Shown piece after piece: positions 7,589 through 9,725 of a DNA stretch of 9,725 nucleotides. Source of the stretch: an uncultured Acidobacteriota bacterium. Its GTDB lineage: Bacteria; Acidobacteriota; Vicinamibacteria; Vicinamibacterales; SCN-69-37. The DNA lies in contig CALFMR010000315.1 in assembly GCA_937880585.1 (NCBI GenBank), positions 1 through 9,725 of the forward strand, read 5' to 3'. A program made the position numbers and the translations under genes. The notes under the pieces are model-generated. The model did not search any database, was not told the origin of the DNA, and saw only the letters and a program-made list of their open reading frames with translations. Positions within the stretch are counted from its first letter, which is position 1; the number at the start of each line of letters is the position of its first letter.

Positions 7589-7612
7589 AAGTGTGAAGCC
7601 AGAAGTAAAAAA
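7585..7612 (+). repeat. short heptad-like run (NNNGAAG) after the GH97 gene
   Basis: The units TTAGAAG, TGTGAAG, CCAGAAG and a decayed TAAAAAA follow each other with a 7-base period, beginning inside the GH97 stop codon. The word differs from the CGAACTK tracts near rlmB, but the period is the same. It is AT-rich compared with its surroundings. It could be chance, as only three units are well matched. Confidence 0.4.
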
Positions 7613-7620
7613 GCTGACAC

Positions 7621-7674
7621 CGCGAGGCCCCGAACGGAGTGAGGACGCCGAAGCGCGGAGGGTGGGGCCCCGCG
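7621..7674. terminator. long inverted repeat between convergent genes, possible terminator or dispersed repeat
   Basis: The arms CGCGAGGCCCC (7621-7631) and GGGGCCCCGCG (7664-7674) pair at 10 of 11 positions around a 32-base interior. The interior has a small CGC-CGAA-GCG stem-loop. It lies between the convergent GH97 and PIN/TRAM genes, where a two-way terminator would be useful. There is no proper T-run on either side (only AAAAAA at 7607-7612 to the left, which would read as U's for minus-strand transcripts). A dispersed intergenic repeat is an equally good reading. Confidence 0.4.
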
Positions 7675-7699
7675 CCATTGCAAAGAAGTTGACTGCGCG

Positions 7700-8761
7700 C
7701 TACGCCTGCGCAGCTGGGCGTGGCCGGCGGCCGGTGTCCTCGCGCCCGTTGCGCTCGACCGCTTCGAGGCCGTTCGCGGCTTCGGCGTGGCGGCCGAAGA
7801 TCATCCGGCCGGCCGTCGTCTGCAGCACGCTCGTGACGACGATGTCGAGGTTGCGGCCGATGCGCGTCCGCGCGTTGTCGACGACGACCATCGTCCCATC
7901 GTCAAGATACGCGACTCCCTGGTTGTATTCCTTGCCTTCCTTGATGATGAACACGTTCATCACTTCGCCGGGCAGAACGACCGGCTTGAGCGAGTTGGCC
8001 AGCTCGTTGATGTTCAGCACCTCGACGCCGCGCAGTTGCGCGACCTTGTTGAGATTGAAGTCGTTCGTCACGATGCGGCCGAGCATCGTGCGCGCGAGCT
8101 CGATGAGCTTCATGTCGACTTCCTTCACCTGCGGGAAGTCGAGATCCGAGATGAGCACTTCGACGCCCGCCATCTTCTGGATGCGGTGCAGGATGTCGAG
8201 GCCGCGTCGGCCACGATTGCGCTTCAAGGGATCGGATGAGTCCGCGACGAACTGCAGTTCCTTCAGCACGAACTGCGGCACGACGAGCGTGCCGTCGAGA
8301 AAGCCCGCTTCGACGATCTCGGCGACGCGGCCGTCGATGATGACGCTCGTGTCGAGGATGCGATAGCGCTTCTGCGGACGGGCGTCGCGAAAGAGCGACA
8401 GGAACTTCGCCGGCTCGAGCCACTCGCCCTTGCGCGCGCCGAGCACCGCGCCGAGATACGGCAGCACGACGATGATGAGGCCGTGCAGGAAGCGGACCTT
8501 CGTGTTGGCCGTGTCGGCCCAGAACAGCGCCGTGCCGATCATCTTGGCAATCGTCAGGCCGACCAGGAACCCCAACAGCCCGCCAAGGAGGTTCGTGACG
8601 GCGGCGTCGCGCAGCCGCGCTTCCGCCGCGACGATGCCAAGGGCGACCGCGAGTCCGAGCGCGGCGCTGAACACGAACGGCCCGTCGATGGGGCGGATGA
8701 GCGCCGCGGTATAGACGACGACGATCACGAATATGGCGCGGACGAGGAGGAAGCCACGCAT
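7700..8761 (-). CDS. membrane-anchored PIN/TRAM domain protein (Bacillus YacL-like)
   Basis: Encodes 353 residues. About four hydrophobic helices fill residues 3-110, followed by a cytoplasmic PIN domain (about 134-260) and a C-terminal TRAM domain (about 263-324). The PIN domain keeps acidic residues expected for a Mg-dependent ribonuclease: Asp137 in LDTSVIIDG, Glu168 in LKELQ, Asp216 in VDMK and Asp234 in TNDFN. TRAM domains commonly bind RNA, so a membrane-tethered RNase is the natural guess, but the target is not known to me. The tail after 325 is Arg/Ala-rich and probably disordered. Start: ATG at 8761 is preferred; a GTG two codons upstream (8767) is also open and a stop lies just beyond. 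Neither has a Shine-Dalgarno sequence. In Bacillus the same gene lies between radA/disA and ispD, matching the order here once the galK-GH97 pair is removed. Confidence 0.9.
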   Translation of the reverse strand: MRGFLLVRAIFVIVVVYTAALIRPIDGPFVFSAALGLAVALGIVAAEARLRDAAVTNLLGGLLGFLVGLTIAKMIGTALFWADTANTKVRFLHGLIIVVLPYLGAVLGARKGEWLEPAKFLSLFRDARPQKRYRILDTSVIIDGRVAEIVEAGFLDGTLVVPQFVLKELQFVADSSDPLKRNRGRRGLDILHRIQKMAGVEVLISDLDFPQVKEVDMKLIELARTMLGRIVTNDFNLNKVAQLRGVEVLNINELANSLKPVVLPGEVMNVFIIKEGKEYNQGVAYLDDGTMVVVDNARTRIGRNLDIVVTSVLQTTAGRMIFGRHAEAANGLEAVERNGREDTGRRPRPAAQA

Positions 8762-8800
8762 GCGCACATCTTAGCAGGCGCGCGCGGCGGCCCGGAGTCT

Positions 8801-8822
8801 CCCTGGGCCTGAAGGCCCAGGG
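8801..8822 (-). repeat. perfect 9-bp hairpin between radA and the PIN/TRAM gene
   Basis: CCCTGGGCC (8801-8809) and GGCCCAGGG (8814-8822) pair perfectly around a 4-base loop. In the minus-strand transcript it begins 12 bases after the radA stop codon (loop TTCA). There is no T-run after the stem, so it is not a classical intrinsic terminator. It may protect the radA 3' end, attenuate read-through into the PIN/TRAM gene, or be a copy of a dispersed element. Confidence 0.55.
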
Positions 8823-8834
8823 GAACCATGCCGA

Positions 8835-9725
8835 TCAGAAGAGCGCGTCGAGCGCCTCGCCCACCGTGCGGACGCCGACGATCGTCAGGCCGCCGGGCGC
8901 GTCGGGCAGACGGTTGCCGTCGGGCACGATCGCGCGCGTGAAGCCGAGCTGCTCGGCTTCGCGGATCCGCAGCGCCGCCTGCGTGGCGGCGCGCACTTCA
9001 CCGGCCAATCCGACTTCGCCGAAGACAACCGCCTCGGCCGCGAGCGCGCGGTTGCGGATGCTCGAGGCGACAGCCGCCAGGACGGCGAGATCAGCGGCCG
9101 GCTCGGTGACGCTCATCCCGCCGGCGACGTTCACGAACACATCGTCGGTCGCCACGCTCAGGCCGGCGCGCTTTTCGAGCACGGCAAGGAGCAGCGCGAG
9201 ACGGTTGGGATCGAAGCCGTTGGCCGTGCGACGTGCATTGCCGAACGACGACGCACTGACGAGCGCCTGCACCTCGACGAGAATCGGACGCGATCCCTCG
9301 ATCGCACACGTGACCGCGGACCCCGGCACGCCCGCTGGCCGTTCAGCGAGAAACAACTGTGACGCGTTCGGCACGGGCACGAGCCCTTCGGCCGTCATCT
9401 CGAAGACGCCGAGCTCGCTCACCGCGCCGAAGCGGTTCTTCACGGCGCGCACGACGCGATGTGCGTGGTGATGTCCGCCCTCGAAATACAACACGGTGTC
9501 GACGACGTGTTCGAGCACTTTCGGTCCAGCAAGGCTGCCGTCCTTGGTCACGTGGCCGACGAGGATGATCGGTACGTTGCGGCCTTTCGCGGCGAAGAGC
9601 AGATCGGTGGCCGCCTGCCGCACCTGCCCCACACTTCCTGGCGCGGACGGCATCTGCAGGGAGAACACCGTCTGGATCGAGTCGACGATGACGAGCGCCG
9701 GCGAAACGCGATAGATCTCTTCGAT
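8835..9725 (-). CDS. radA: DNA repair protein RadA (Sms), C-terminal part, 5' end outside window
   Basis: The 296 visible residues are roughly the C-terminal two-thirds of a protein usually about 450 long; the zinc finger and Walker A lie beyond the right edge. RadA is a RecA-like, DnaB-type helicase that drives branch migration during recombination and repair. The fragment opens with a Walker B strand, LVIVDSIQT at 11-19, then ILVGHVTKDG at about 54-63 and LEHVVDTVLYFEG at 71-83. The RadA-specific KNRFG motif is at 96-100 followed by SELGVFEM. From about 125 to the end is the Lon-protease-like domain, with VFVNVAGGMSVTEPAADLA and VVFGEVGLAGEVR. The frame is open to position 9725 with no internal damage. 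An internal start near 9668 is not used, since conserved sequence continues upstream. Confidence 0.96.
   Translation of the reverse strand: MEEIYRVSPALVIVDSIQTVFSLQMPSAPGSVGQVRQAATDLLFAAKGRNVPIILVGHVTKDGSLAGPKVLEHVVDTVLYFEGGHHHAHRVVRAVKNRFGAVSELGVFEMTAEGLVPVPNASQLFLAERPAGVPGSAVTCAIEGSRPILVEVQALVSASSFGNARRTANGFDPNRLALLLAVLEKRAGLSVATDDVFVNVAGGMSVTEPAADLAVLAAVASSIRNRALAAEAVVFGEVGLAGEVRAATQAALRIREAEQLGFTRAIVPDGNRLPDAPGGLTIVGVRTVGEALDALF

Noticed and set aside
7593..8366. 257-residue plus-strand open frame
   Set aside because: Its start is in the intergenic repeat and the remainder is antisense to the PIN/TRAM gene.

Overview
The window is GC-rich (roughly two-thirds G+C by eye), densely coded and entirely bacterial. 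Gene content and order resemble the conserved block radA, PIN/TRAM ATPase-like membrane protein, ispD/ispF, gltX, rlmB that precedes the secE/nusG/ribosomal-protein/tuf region in many bacteria. The fused IspDF, a Tat-exported GH97 enzyme, base composition and short heptamer tracts between genes suggest an Acidobacteriota-like organism (Vicinamibacteria is my guess). That placement is inference and no rRNA is present to confirm it.

Layout from left to right. Positions 1-653 hold a minus-strand tRNA operon read Thr(TGT), Tyr(GTA), Gly(TCC). The Gly gene is cut by the left edge, the spacers are long and hairpin-rich, and a sigma70-like promoter lies just upstream of tRNA-Thr. Positions 755-1510 are rlmB, also minus. 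A 199-base gap follows that carries two inverted tracts of a 7-base repeat. Positions 1710-4354 hold gltX and the bifunctional ispDF, both minus, overlapping by four bases (ATGA). Positions 4444-7588 are a plus-strand pair: galactokinase (GTG start) and a Tat-exported glycoside hydrolase of family 97. The convergent gap 7589-7699 has another heptad-like run and a long inverted repeat. Positions 7700-8761 are a PIN/TRAM membrane protein (minus), and 8835-9725 is the C-terminal part of radA (minus), whose 5' end lies beyond the right edge.

How the genes relate. The minus-strand genes are housekeeping: DNA repair (RadA), a membrane-anchored putative nuclease, isoprenoid precursor synthesis (IspDF), Glu-tRNA synthesis (GltX), ribosome modification (RlmB) and tRNAs. 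The galK-GH97 pair runs against them and looks like a small sugar-use cassette: the exported hydrolase has the sequence signs of a retaining GH97, which includes alpha-galactosidases, and GalK would phosphorylate released galactose after uptake. No transporter is present here.

I saw no phage, IS element, CRISPR, toxin-antitoxin or defence genes, and no clearly new multi-gene system. The most unusual items are the intergenic heptamer tracts, the structured tRNA spacers, and the inverted sugar cassette inside a conserved housekeeping block.
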